Under the pieces are notes generated by a model. That model was not told the origin of the DNA. It did not search any database and saw nothing but the letters and a program-made list of their open reading frames with translations. DNA of 64,000 nucleotides. Source: Lagopus muta. Its lineage: Eukaryota; Chordata; Aves; Galliformes; Phasianidae. The stretch spans positions 57,684,578 through 57,748,577 of the forward strand of contig NC_064438.1 of assembly GCF_023343835.1 (NCBI RefSeq), written 5' to 3'. This document shows, piece after piece, positions 1 through 12,700 of this stretch; position 1 is the first letter of the stretch, and each line of letters begins with the position of its first letter. A program made the position numbers and the translations under genes.

Positions 1-2008
1 AACCTATAAAGATGTGGTCACTGATGCTAATTAGAATGGGGTTCTCAGCAGTGATAATTTGTGGCCAGAAACTCATGTTGTTCACTGTAGCAAAACAATC
101 TGAGGCAGGGATTGCTCAGCCTTCAAAGGGTCCTGCTTTCTCCAGCTCCAACAGCCTCACATGTCCTCTGCCTTCAGCCTTCGCACACATCTGCTCGACT
201 GAGGATTGAGGCCATGGAACCAAGCAGAATTACAAGCCAGCACTGCACTGAGTCCAATATGGGGCCTTCAGCCCGGTGTCCTGCTTCCAGCTGAGGATGC
301 CAAGGAAGCACTGATAAATGGACCACACAGAGATGTCTGCTCTAACACTCCTGACCTCCAGTTATGGCTCAGAAAAATCGCTCAGAAAAATCTCTCAGTC
401 AGAGATGGCATCTTTGTATTTAATAGCCCTTCATGTATTTTTCTCTTGTATGAATCTGTGCAGCTCTTTTTCACACCTGGGTAAGCACAACCGAATACAA
501 TGAGGAGTTTCAGAGATGTGCAGAGTAAACCACACTTCCTTGTTGCTTGCAGCCTGCCACTGCTTGCTGCCACCAGCTCCAATCTGGTGTCACCACATGC
601 ACACATCAGTGCAAGGAACATTGCTTCATAGCGATGAAGCCAGTATGGCCAAGACAACTGGACTGAGCCATTAAACATAGTGCTTTTCAGTACTGGAAAG
701 CAGCCTCCAAACAAGGTGCTGAGTATAGCACCAAATAATCAGAGAAGACAGACAGCTCTGCTCCATCAGGCTGCCACCTCATGAGATCAAACAGCTGAGA
801 GGACCTGAAACAGCTGAAGGAGTCAGTGAGTCGCAGAGGTGACACCAGCAGCAGCTGAGGCCACAACTGAGGTTTTGCCCACGGACCACCACTGTTGAGG
901 TCAGACCACCAGGAATTCTGCTGTGGGTTCAGAAATGTAGGGCATCCACGCAATAGGAACTGAGCCACAGCCATCGACGTCTGCACCACGCTGAGTGCAT
1001 GATGCTGAGCGTGGGGAGGAGCTCAGCAACTTGTGCAGATGAGAGTTGCCATGGAGGTGGCACCGTCCTGGGGTCACTTTGTCACCAAGGAGGCCTGGCT
1101 GCTCTCTGCTTGTTTAGTCTGGTGGCACACGCCAATGGAAACTTCAAAAAGGAGAAAAAGCTGAAGAATCAAGCTGAGCCTTTTTTCTCATCTTTTCACC
1201 AGGATTTTTCAAATTCTTCCAGTTGGGAAAAAAAAAGTTCAGATTTCAGGAACTTTTAACTGTTTAAAAAAGAACCAAACTGAAACAAAACAAAACCAAC
1301 TTGGGAATGAGCAGCTCAGCTCACGGGAAATCTGACATCATCCAGACCAGAGCATCTTGGATGTGGGAAACCCCAAATTCTTTTGCCTGCAATCATTTTA
1401 CCAAAGAGACCAACTATCACCAGGCAAAAGAGTCACTCTCATAGGATGTCTAAATCAATTCCCATTTCATTTACATAAAAACCAAAACATACACTGAACT
1501 TTCAGCAGGAATCAACAAAACGACCTTGGAACACTTCACAGGTCAGTAGGGAATGCAGTATCCTGCAAGGAGGGAGAACTCAGCTGCATGTCTTTATTGT
1601 CAGTAAGACAAAGATGGGTCTGAATTTGTCCCCTGTATCCCCTAACCACATGATACGTGAGGGCTCATGCAGTAAATGGCACTGCAGTCTTCCCAATAAT
1701 CTAGCTTGAGAGGGAGAAAATGGGGAGTGTGGTAAAGCCACCACAGCATCCAGTATAGAAATGTTTCTAACTCTTATTCTGGTAAAAACTGCACACATAG
1801 GTGCCTGACCATTCCAAAATGGCTGCAATATGAAACAAACAAAAAAACCCAACAAAAAAGCCAACCATCCAACAAACAAAACCAACAAACCCACATCCAA
1901 GTACCTCAGAGATTCCACCCAGGACTGTTACCTTCAAGAAACATTAACAGATTTTCAGAAGCCTGAAAACAAAACAAAACCAAAACAAACAGCACAGATG
2001 CAAAGACC

Positions 2009-2165
2009 ACGTTGCTCTTTTCTTGAGCTCCTTCAGCTCACTTCTATAAGAGGTGCTCCAGCCCCACAGGCATCTTCGTGGCCTCCTCTGCACCCACTCC
2101 AACAGCTTCACATCCTTTTTGCTGGGAGCCCTGGGCTTGGATGTGGTGCTCCAGATCCATAACTA
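2009..2165 (-). repeat. CR1 LINE fragment (old)
   Basis: The plus strand reads as the reverse complement of CR1 ORF2/3' sequence: the 'ggtgctccagcccc...atcttcgtggcctcctctg' block, then a 'ggtgctccaga' block. It is clearly diverged from the young copies elsewhere in the window and lacks the 3' tail. Confidence 0.6.
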
Positions 2166-2769
2166 CTCAAGGACAACAGGCATGTTGGAAAATTTCAGTC
2201 CCTTGGACAATGCTAAACTTTTATGAAAAATGAATGCACTTTTTAAAAGCAGCTTTCGCTGAAACTTGACTGCTGAAATAAAAACTTAGAAGTATCTGGT
2301 TGCTAAGATCGACTCTGTGATCACTATATATAATTTTGGTCATACTCTTCAGTGGAAGACATTGGTGCTCAAGCTGGTCAGAACTCTTGGGTTGACACAC
2401 CAGATTTGATAGAAATCCAGTTGGAGAAACCACAAAGTACAACACCAGAAGACTCTGTGTTTATGTATCCATGCCTCCCTAACCAAGTGAGTGAACAGAA
2501 CCAAGTAACCACAAACAAACAGGAGAATGCATCTCCCTGAGCAAGAAATAGGAATATATCAACACGGCAAGATCCTCATCAAAATGGCAGTCTTTAATCT
2601 GTCCAGTCAAGATGTTGGCTGTGCAGGGAGATGCTTCAGAGCTGGTCTGCAAAACCTTCACTGCCCAAAGAGAGGCTGGCAGGGACTCTGATGGCCTCCA
2701 CTACAGCCTTTTGCTCCAAGCAGGGCTCACTGCAGTCAGGTCACATTGCTCATTGCCTTGTTCCAGTCA

Positions 2770-3070
2770 ACTCCCAAGAGTCTCCCAGGATGGAGATCCC
2801 CCCATCACTTCTTTGACATTCTCCTTATGAAGAGTTTTTCCCATTTCCAACTGGAATCTCTCTTGCCATAGCCTGTGCCTACTGGCTCCCAAACCTTTGC
2901 TGGGCTCCCCACTCTGCACATTTGCAGTGGAAGATGGTGTTCAGACTCCTCTTCAGCCTTCCTGCCTCCAGAACAAAAAGCTCAGTTCCACCAGTCGTGT
3001 CCTTCCACATTTTCCTCTTTTCCTGCCTGTGTTCATTCCCTGTAGCACTCCAGTCACAGAAGTTAACCCA
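2770..3070 (-). repeat. Very old CR1-like fragment
   Basis: The order of blocks (gatggagat-ccccat..., then 'gaagagtttttcccatttcc', then 'ctggctccc', then 'ctcttcagccttc') follows the antisense CR1 consensus layout seen better preserved at 34281-35335. Divergence is high and the limits are approximate. Confidence 0.4.
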
Positions 3071-3686
3071 CCACATCTCCATAAACCCTGCTACTTCCTA
3101 GCACAGTGACCATACATAAACCTCCAGTGTCCCTTAATCTCTCCACAGACTACAGGTGATAGTGAACACTGGGACAGCTCACGCTCACAGAGCCCTCATC
3201 CCTTGTCCCTAAGAGCCAGGACTCCAAACGTACAGCACAGGAGTTCAGTGGAGATACTAAGGAGGCAAGGAGATGCAGAAGAGGGATACACTAAAGAGGG
3301 GTGTGAAAGGTATTCCAGAAGGCACTGATTTTCCCAACACACCTTTGGTGAGCACTGGTACCATTGCTTGGTCCCCTCCCCGTTCTGATTCACAAAGCTC
3401 CCCACTCTTTCACAATCTACCATCTGTCCTGAATCTACTGCAACACGCTGGAACTGCAGCATTTTTTTATGAAACAACAAGTAAGGCAGATAAGAACGAA
3501 CAAGGAAATCGTGAGCAGGATATAGCCAAAAGCAATGGTACATCCTGTAGAGCTTCCTGTCATCTAACCACTGAAACAGCAAAAATAAACCCACTTCTTT
3601 TGTCTGGAGCTTTGCAGCCATGAAAATCAACATGTGTAAAAACTGAAACTGCAATCCAAAAACATAGAAAAGAATGCAGAACTTAC

Positions 3687-3744
3687 CAGGCTCTAACTTG
3701 ATTATTTTTACAGCAGCCAGTTCTCCAGTATGAAGATTTCTAGC
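3687..3744 (-). CDS. MAP4K5: MAP4K5 coding exon 2
   Basis: The exon is 58 nt and lies between a tttcag acceptor and a gtaagt donor on the minus strand. It encodes [19 protein letters not shown] plus the first base of the next codon. The K of AVK is the invariant kinase lysine of subdomain II. It follows exon 1 in frame (exon 1 ends on a whole codon). Confidence 0.93.
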
Positions 3745-6700
3745 CTGAAATAAGAGAGTTAAGACACATTCAATTATGCTGCAACGGCATCTCAGAGAGT
3801 TTTACAAGATATGCTGGATGCAATGTGTTACAAATACTGCACAACACAATCAGCTGCAAGCAACCTGGGTGAGGATTATCTGCGCTTGGTATTAGCACTG
3901 CAACAACCTAGTTGGAAATCTGAAGTGTTAGCAGCAGTTCCTTCCAGAGCTTCTAAAACCAAACAGCTTTTCATCAGCAAACGAGAGCTCATGACTTCAA
4001 AACACCACGGTAAGGGCTGTTCAAACTGAGAAGTGCCCGCAGCCCATGCAGACTGGAGTGATGCACAAGACTGTGCTGCACTGCGGGCTGCCAGAGCATG
4101 CTGAACTGCACCCACCTCATGGTGGGAAACCTCTGTGTGCTCTGAAAGTGGAACTGATAGGCAGAAGAGAGAAGCTCTGCAGATGCAGCATGTTTCATGG
4201 GAACTACTGGACTCTGAAACTCCTTCCAGCAGACTCTGGCTGACTGGTGTGGTCCCCACATTCCTCCACTCTTTACTCTGAGAGTGGTGAGGTGCTGGAA
4301 CAGCTGCCCAGAGAGGCTGTGATGCCCCGTCCATCCCTGGAGGTGTTGAAGGCCAGGTTGGATGGGGCCCTGGGCAGCCTGGGCTGCTGTGAAATGGGGA
4401 GGTTGGTGGCCCTGCATGGCACAGGGGGGTTCGAGCTTTGTGATCCTTGAGGTCCCTTCCAACCCGGGCCGTTCTGTGGTTCTGTGAATGCAGCTCCAAT
4501 CCAACCTTCCCACCATACCTGGAGGGAGTCCTCCTGTAAACTTCCCACTGAGAGCTCAGTGCTGGAAGACAATGTTACAGGAACCTTAGACCTGGAAAGC
4601 TGTATGAGGGGATCTCATTAATGCTGTTAACTCTGGTAAAACGAGCTCTAAATCACCCAGGCACCATCACCAGAGCTAAGCTATATTATTTTTGACACAC
4701 AACCTAATCCAATTAGGGACTGTGGCATTCCCTTTTTGCTGAGCATCCAGAAGTTAATGCCTTTTGACTCTGTGAGAGAAGTTCAACATCTTATGAACAC
4801 ATAAAATATGGCAAAAGGTTAAAATTGTAGAAAATCTGAGGAAAACTGGGCCAGCTGAAATTGATTGCTAAGTATTTAGGATAAGGATGCAAAGGAAAGT
4901 TGCCTGAGGGCTGAGCTGGAGAAAGCCACTGCAGAACATGATGTTCTTCTCTTGCTTATGGACAAGAAGTCTTCATTTAGCAACAGGTAGAGCAAGGACT
5001 TAAAATATGAATCCCTCAACTGTGTCAACACTTAGTCAAGCTTCCAAATCAAGCTTTCCTACTACTGGGAAAAAAAAAAAGCCAGCAATAATTGGCCCAT
5101 TCAAAGTCCCATAGTGTTCAGGTAAGTGCCATCTGTCAGCATGCAGGGTAGGAACACTCTCAAGTGTGACTCAACTGAAAACAAAGCAAACCTGAACGAC
5201 CATGCAACAGAACCAACTAATTTACGCAAATCACTGAACAGAGCGATGTCTGCTAACCACAAAGGAAACCCCTGCCACTTCTTTAAGTACCTTCCGACCA
5301 GAAATGCTCAGCAGACTGCAGCAAAATCATTGGCATTCATCAACATCCTGATGAAGCACATCAGGGACCTTTTTGGTACTGTTACACCAACCTGTTATAA
5401 AACACAGAGGTGCCTGTAAGAATGTGAGGCTCCCACTGAAGTCAGGAAACCTCAACTATCCTTCCTTCTATCCAAAACCAGCCAAGCTGTCCAGATAAAG
5501 GAGACCGAACCACACTGTGTACAGAAGATCACCTTCATCTCTGAAACACACAGAAGACTGTATTCTTTCCTGATATTCCCATCACTGTTCCTGTTATGCC
5601 AAAGCCTGAAAGAATAGCTGCAGACTGCCAAAGGTACACACACTGCTCGGCTGGGGTGCAAAGGTCCAGGCCAGAGCTCAGTGCATTGCTGGCTCTCAGC
5701 TCCCACACTGCACAGGCCACACAGCTTCACCCAAGAACACCCTGCTGCTATCCTGCATTACCATCACGTTTTTGGCAAAGCCCCAACGTGGAACATTTTG
5801 GTTTTAAGCCATCAACCTTTGCCTGATGGCATGGAAAGCTTTTTACCAGGTTGGTATTTACGGACTGAACATATTGAGCTGTCTGTATCAGTCACCCTAA
5901 AACAGGTTTCCTGGTACAATTTCATCTTCCAACTCAATACTTTTCTTGAATTGACACCAGGACCACACACACTATTTAAACCATATCATGCCAGCACCAA
6001 AGGCAAAAATACTAAGCATTCCCTCACGCTCAGCATCACAGATTCCCAGCATGGCTGTGATTGAAGGTTCTGCTGGAACCCTCTGGTCCCACTCTGTCCC
6101 AGCAGGGACACCCAGAGCTGGTGCCCAGAGCACCTGGGGCTTTTGGAGGTCCCCAAGGAGGAGACCCCACAGCCTCTGCATCAGTGCTCCATCACAGCCC
6201 AGCGCAGAAACACTTCTGATGGTCAGAGGAAGCCTCCCATGCTCCAGTTTGTGCCCATCGCCCCTTGTCCTGGCTGCATCCTCTCTGCACCCCCATTCAG
6301 GTGGGGACCCCCTCCTCAGCTCCAGGCTGAGCAGCCCCAGCTCTCGGCCCCCCTCACAGCAGAGCTGTTTCAGGCCCTGCAGCACCTCGCTGGCCTTACG
6401 CTGGGCCTCTCCTCTACTGAGGGCCCAGCACCCCACGTGCAGCCTCACCAGCACTGAGCAGGGGCGAGGACCCCCTCCCTTGACCTGCCCACAATACTTT
6501 GCCTAAGGCAGCCCAGGACACCAACAGCCCTCTTAGCAGCAAGGGCCCAGCAGCTTGTTGGGCTGCTCACAGACACTAGAACTGCACCAGATCTTCTGTC
6601 TGCAGGGTCAGTTGCAGGCATTCAGCAAGCTTCCCAGGAGAGCCACCCACCCCTAAGTGCAACTATCAGCTTTTATCCCTCCTACAAGGGCACCCACTTT

Positions 6701-9700
6701 ACATACGTACCTACACCTCTGTCTGTTGCCACCTCTTGCTTTTTCAGCCTTTCTACTTTCTACCTTTCTGTCAGCTGAAAACTTCATCAATAATGAGCGG
6801 CGGTTATCTCATGTATCATGAAAAACAAAAGATGGTGAAGGCTAAAAACTGCTTCCCCGTGGTACACAGTTTGCATTGCTGGGCTATGTTAAAAAGGACG
6901 GTGCGGTACTGAGGGAGTCAGCCTTTGTGAACCAATCCTGACGTTTTACCAAACATGAAATCTGACAAAACTCACCCATTTCTTACAATAGTTCTTACAG
7001 CCAGTTCTGACGCTGCAGGCTAAGAGACCACAGCCTGGCCGTGGCCCAGCTCCCTCCTGTGCTGGAGCCCACATCCCCGTCAGCTCCCTGCCGCGCTTCC
7101 CACGCCACAGAAGAACAGCCCGACTTCCCCGACAGATTGCAGAAGGAAGCCAGAGCCTCTGCTGCCTGCTAGCACTGATCTTGTTCTATTTCGTGAGACT
7201 CAGAACTAAAAATTATGTTCTACATTGCTTAGAGTGAAAATTGAAACTATGGGATTTTGGCAGAAAGTTACAGAAGGAAGTTTGACTGACACAAGAATGG
7301 GACAAGAATGAGGGCATGTTTGAATGGGGTGAGCCACAGAATTAACCTCTGAATCAGAATTGTTAAAGTTGGCCTTATTTAGCTCTACATCATATACAGC
7401 GTGTATGTAGTGAAAGAAAGGCTGGGTGGTTATTTGGTCACCCCCTTTCCTGGCTATGGGAGGAGTGACAGCACCCCAATGAACACAGCCCTTCCAGAAT
7501 ATTTTACCAGCTACATGCTAATCCTACAGAACAAGAGAGCCTGTGTTCAAGATTAAATACAAGGACTGCTTTTTTTTTCTCCTCCCCCCCCCAATGTCCC
7601 ACTACAGGACAAACCCAGGCACAGCACAAGCTCAAAGGCTAACTCAAAGTGAAGAGATGCAGCACCAGGAGGGCTGGGGGTTTGGGCAGACAAAAGCAAG
7701 AGAACTGCTTTATGTGCACATTTGAAGTTCAGCTTTGCGTGCTCAGCCTCCTTTATGGAATCACACAATTGCTCACGTTGGAAAAGACCTTAAAGATCAT
7801 CAAGTCCAACCACTACTCAAGTACAACCATACTACTGCCAGGGAGGTGGTGGAGTCTCCTTCTCTGGAGATGTTCAAGACCTGCCTGGATGCCGACCTGT
7901 GCGACCTGCTGTAGAAACCTGCTTTGGCAGGGGGTTGGACTCGATGATCTCTGGAGGTCCCTTCCAACCCCTACAATGCTGTGATTCTGTGATACTCTAC
8001 CACTATCCTTGTCCAGCTGCTTTCTTCTTCAACACTGAAGAAAAGAAGGGCAAGATTTGGACACCAATACCACAACTTCCAAATCACTGTTGTCAATCTC
8101 CACAGTGAAATATCCCCCTCATGCTTATGCCTTGTCTGATCTCCAGGCTTGGATCAACCCTCCAGTTCACCAGCAGATTCATTTGTTCAACTGAGGCTTC
8201 ATTTAATCTAATCAGAACTGCAGCTCCTGTGGCAACCCTCCCACACACCCCCACGTTATTCATTCCTTGCCAAGTTCCACTCATCAGTGACCACGATGCT
8301 TTGCTGTCTCATCTGCTGCTTGCTTTTTCTCCACCTCCCAAAGGTCCCCTGACTTCCAGCCACTGAAATGGAGGTTCAGTCATTTGCCTTCTAGTTTCTG
8401 ACTTCTGATTCTTCGTAACTCTTAACTTGCTCTGTCCTGTTCTGAAATTCCCAGCACGGATAATGGGAACAGCTTCCTTTCTAAAATATGTAACTCCAGA
8501 GCTCCTCACAAAACCTTTAAAAGCAAAACGAAGTTAATTTGCTGTGCCAGTCTAGAATTGCTATCCTTCCCAAGAGAAAGACACTGCAACCTTTTGTAGC
8601 ATCATGCCTTAGCAAAGCACATTTGTAGAAGGAACCAAACTCCCTGAAAGCTCTAAGAAAACAACCCTTGAATGTCTGCAGCTAAAGGTTAACATGGGCA
8701 CAGAGACCAGTCATGGCAGCTCATGGCTGCAAAGAAAACAAGCAGCTCCCAATCCCCCCACATAAGCCCTGGCCTCGGGGTCAGGACAGAGCAAAAGCCA
8801 AAGGGTCACCTCCTCGGGCTGCAGGCTGACTGCTGAGCTCTGCCTGCTCTGCAGCCTAAACCAGCAGGTCCTGATACAGCTCAGATGAACTGAGCACATT
8901 CCAGCCCCTGTCCCAACACCAGCCATCACGCCCTATGAGCACCCACTGCCCACCTTTCCAGATGTGGTATATGACTGACCTGTATTCCTCACATTCCCCT
9001 GTACCAACCTCCTACCTGGGAGCACGTACCAAGCTCACCTAGACGTGACTACCAGACAATCCTATGTGTATTTTTGTTTGTTTGATCTGAAATAAACAAA
9101 CCTGACCCCGTCACATAAACAAATCCTTCATCCCAAGCAAACCCACAGAGTGCTGGGCTGAATAAAGGCCCTTCTGCTCAGCACTGAGAGCATCTCCACA
9201 ACAGACACCAAACATCTTCCCCTTCATGCAGTTCCAGCTCTGCAGGAATTTAAGAAGTGTGATAGGACAGCTGTAAGGAACGGAGCATAAGTGGGATGAG
9301 TCTACAAAATCCTAAAGCAGATCTTACTGTGTGGGATTAGATTTGTGCCAGACACAACAAGCACATTTGCCACCCCGAGTCCCCGCAATGCTCTGTTAAT
9401 CTCTGCAGGTGTGCCAAGGCAGCTCACCTGTAAAGCAGACATCAATCTAATCTGAGCAGTTACAACATAATACCTAAGAGCACCTTCTTATTTTCAGTGC
9501 TCTTTCTCTTTTAGGAGGCAGAAACAGCCAGAAGGCAATTGTTTACTCTGCAATTTTCCAGCTGGATCTTTAATTGAGAGCCGTACCAGGCTCTTCTATG
9601 GGGAGAAGGCACAGAGGCTTTCAGAAGCCACTTCTCTAACAGAGACTTCACAGATTCAGCACCCTGAAAGAGATCCATCTCTCACAGCCATCACCACAGC

Positions 9701-12700
9701 ACTTTCCAGAATAAACTAAGGACAAAGATTCACATGCTAATTTTACTTGTGTCAGCGAGTTCACACTGCAGCAGCACTACCAGCACAGCCATCCATTTTC
9801 TTCTGCCAAAGAGCAGGCAGGCACTGGAATGGGCTGCCAGGAAGGTGGTGGGCATCCCTGGAGGTGTTCAAGATACATTCAGGTGTTGTACTGAGGGACA
9901 TGGCTTGATAGAACAAGGGGAATGGTTTTAAAGTGAGACAGGGGAGGTTTGGGTTGGATATGAGGAGGAAGTTTTGGAGCCAGAGGGTGGTGAGGCACTG
10001 GCACAGGTTGCCCAAGGAGGCTGTGGATGCCCCATCCCTGCAGGCATTCAAGGCCAGGCTGGATGTGGCTCTGGGCAGCCTGGGCTGCTGGTTGGTGACC
10101 TGCACACAGCAGGGGCTGGAGCTGGATGAGCGCTGTGCTCCTGTGCAACCCAGGCCATGCTGTGATTCCATGATTTGGTGGGGAACTACTGGTGGTAGGG
10201 GACCAGTTTGACTGATGACCTTGGGATCTTTTTCAACCTTGGTGATTCTACGGTTTTATGACTACAGACACTTTCCTACTCAAAGCCATCAAGGATTGAA
10301 GGCTCATTAACAACGTTAGGCCAACTCCTTTTATTCCTGCAGAGGGAACAGGCCCAGGATACGTACCAGCAAACTGTCTCTCCAGCTCTGCCACAGACCT
10401 CAGCAGCCACAAAACATTCAATTCCCATTCCTACCAATCACTGCTGAAGGACAAAGACCGATGGCAATGTGGGTAACAACAGTACCAAAGCAAAGCTCAG
10501 TGCACATCTCAGCAGCATTCAGCAGAGAAAAAGTAACGCCACCAAAAAAAAGCAGCTGTATGCTTCCAAGTTGGTCATTCTCCTTGTGATCCTCCTATGA
10601 AATCTTGGCAAACCGTTGTTTGCAAATATTTGGCGCAATCCTTCCAAAATTGAAAGGCTAAAGCTAGAAATAGACCCCGACCACAAAAGTGCTATTTAGC
10701 AACTAATGCAGCGCAAGAGATACAAAACAAATACCACATGAGAGGAAAAAAACAAACAAATAAAAGCCCAATTTTGATGCAGCTGGAGCAAAAGTAAAAT
10801 AACAAACACAACTTCTCAAGTCACAACAGCGTGAGTAAGATTGCTTTGGGAAGCTAATAGAAATAGCTCACCCTCCTGCAGAACAGCACACATGTGTGAG
10901 CACATAAGGTGCCACAAACCAAAGCATGGCCATGAAGCTGTGGACATGCTTAGAACTGAGCACACATGGCTGACAGCTTGAATGGCTGGGGTGTAATTAG
11001 GGGGAAGTTATGAATAGATAAATAATAAATAAAGATATGTTTGAACTTATTATTAAAGCACGCACGGAGATGGAAGTTAAAAGGGTTTCTTACATAAAAG
11101 GGTTATAAAAGGGTTGAAAGCACATATCAAGATACAGGAAAAAAAATCCCCTCCACTTTAATGGATTATAAATTCAAGTAACATTAAAAGACTGCACAGC
11201 TTATAGCTGCAAGGGCATTTATCCACTCCTCAGAGACGGAAGAACTCAGGACATGCAATCCAAAATACGTGAAGGAGAGCAAGAGAGGAATCAGGGAGTT
11301 GAACTAATGGAGCACCCAGCCTCTCAGCACCTCTAACCCCACCTCATACATCAGAAACACACCAATATCATCTGTTAGACAGACACCTGCATCGTTTGTG
11401 TCAGGGAAGCTCTGAGGAATGTCCAACAATTTGCACATAGCAAGGACAGAACTGCCAAGCATTACTCAAGAAATCAATGATTCAGGTCCAAAGCTCTTGA
11501 CTGTGCTTTCCCATCAAAAATAAAGCAACAAATCCCAAACATGTGCTTTCTAAACTAGGAGGAAAGCATGGCTTTGAAGCAGAAAGCAAGCTGTAAGCCA
11601 CTTCTATTCTTCAGGACCAAGCCTTCTGAAGCACAGTACAAATCCCCATTGCTTCCTTTTCCTTATTGTCATTTATCTGACAGAACATAGAGCAATGCAG
11701 GTGAAAAACACCGATTTCAGCAGCAAAATCCCATGCTAGCATTGTTATCCTGTGAGTGCCTCCCTAAATCTCAATTCCTCAAAGATACACCAACAGTGAG
11801 AGAACCAGGAGGAACCAAAGCTGGCTGTGTGAAGGAGACAGGTCTGGGTGTTTTGTTTGGTGTCGTCAGTAAATAAAACAGTGACCAGAATGGATGGAAT
11901 GAATGAAAAACAAGTCATGTAAAGCAAAGAAGATAAAACAAGGTAAAAGAAAGGTTAAGTACAAAATACGTCTTGTACTTACATTGAGTGCAGAGAGGAA
12001 ATACGATCTGTAATAAAGTGGAAGTGTATCCTTCTGGATTTCACAGCTGCCTCATCCCCTCACACCTTATTTTAACCCGACAGGAGGGGTTTGGTGCTTG
12101 TTTGGGGTTTTTTTTGTTCATTTTTCAAGTTTTAAGTTGCTCCCTTGACTTGGACTCATCCCCTCATGCAAATAAAGCAACCAGAAAAGAAGAAACAAGC
12201 ATTTTTGACAGCTTATTCTACAGCTGTCAAACCCTGGTTTCACTTCAGCAGCCTTGTTCCAACCCACCAGGCTGCTGACCTCCCCAGCTCACTTGCTCTT
12301 TTGGACAGAAAATAACGTGCATGCTATGGAAGTTATAATATCACAGTAAACTAGGCCTTGTGATTGAATTTGTATTTAAAAGGAAGAATGTTTCCCCGAT
12401 TTTAATGCAGTTGAAAACATTTACCACCTTGTCATTCCTCTTTGTTTCATTACATACGCAAAATTTCCTCTTAGCATGAAGTTGCCAGTATCCTCAGTTG
12501 GAAGGGATATCACACAAGGATCAGCCCAGCTCCTGAGTTACTGCATCTCAGCACTAACTCAGCTGCCACCAACATGCATCCTCAGCATCCTTCTTGTCCT
12601 CTGAACACTGTGATGGAGGCTGACGATCCACACGCCAGTGGAAGGAACAAGATAAGATCCTCATGAAGCTACAGCAACAAAAAGCAAAAAGCAGACCTGT

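Larger units (their letters stand above)
1..3686 (-). other. MAP4K5: MAP4K5 intron 2 (partial)
   Basis: This is non-coding sequence downstream, in gene orientation, of MAP4K5 exon 2. The next kinase-domain exon (the family block after KLEPG) was looked for on the minus strand and not found, so it lies beyond base 1. The stretch holds an A/C-rich simple region near 1831-1995 (aaac-type repeats) and two old CR1-like fragments. Every open frame seen is short and lacks a recognisable domain. Confidence 0.8.

Noticed and set aside
3876-4516. Open frames of 175-207 codons on the minus strand
   Set aside because: Their 5' two-fifths are antisense CR1 sequence and the rest shows no domain. The same peptide fragments recur at every CR1 copy.
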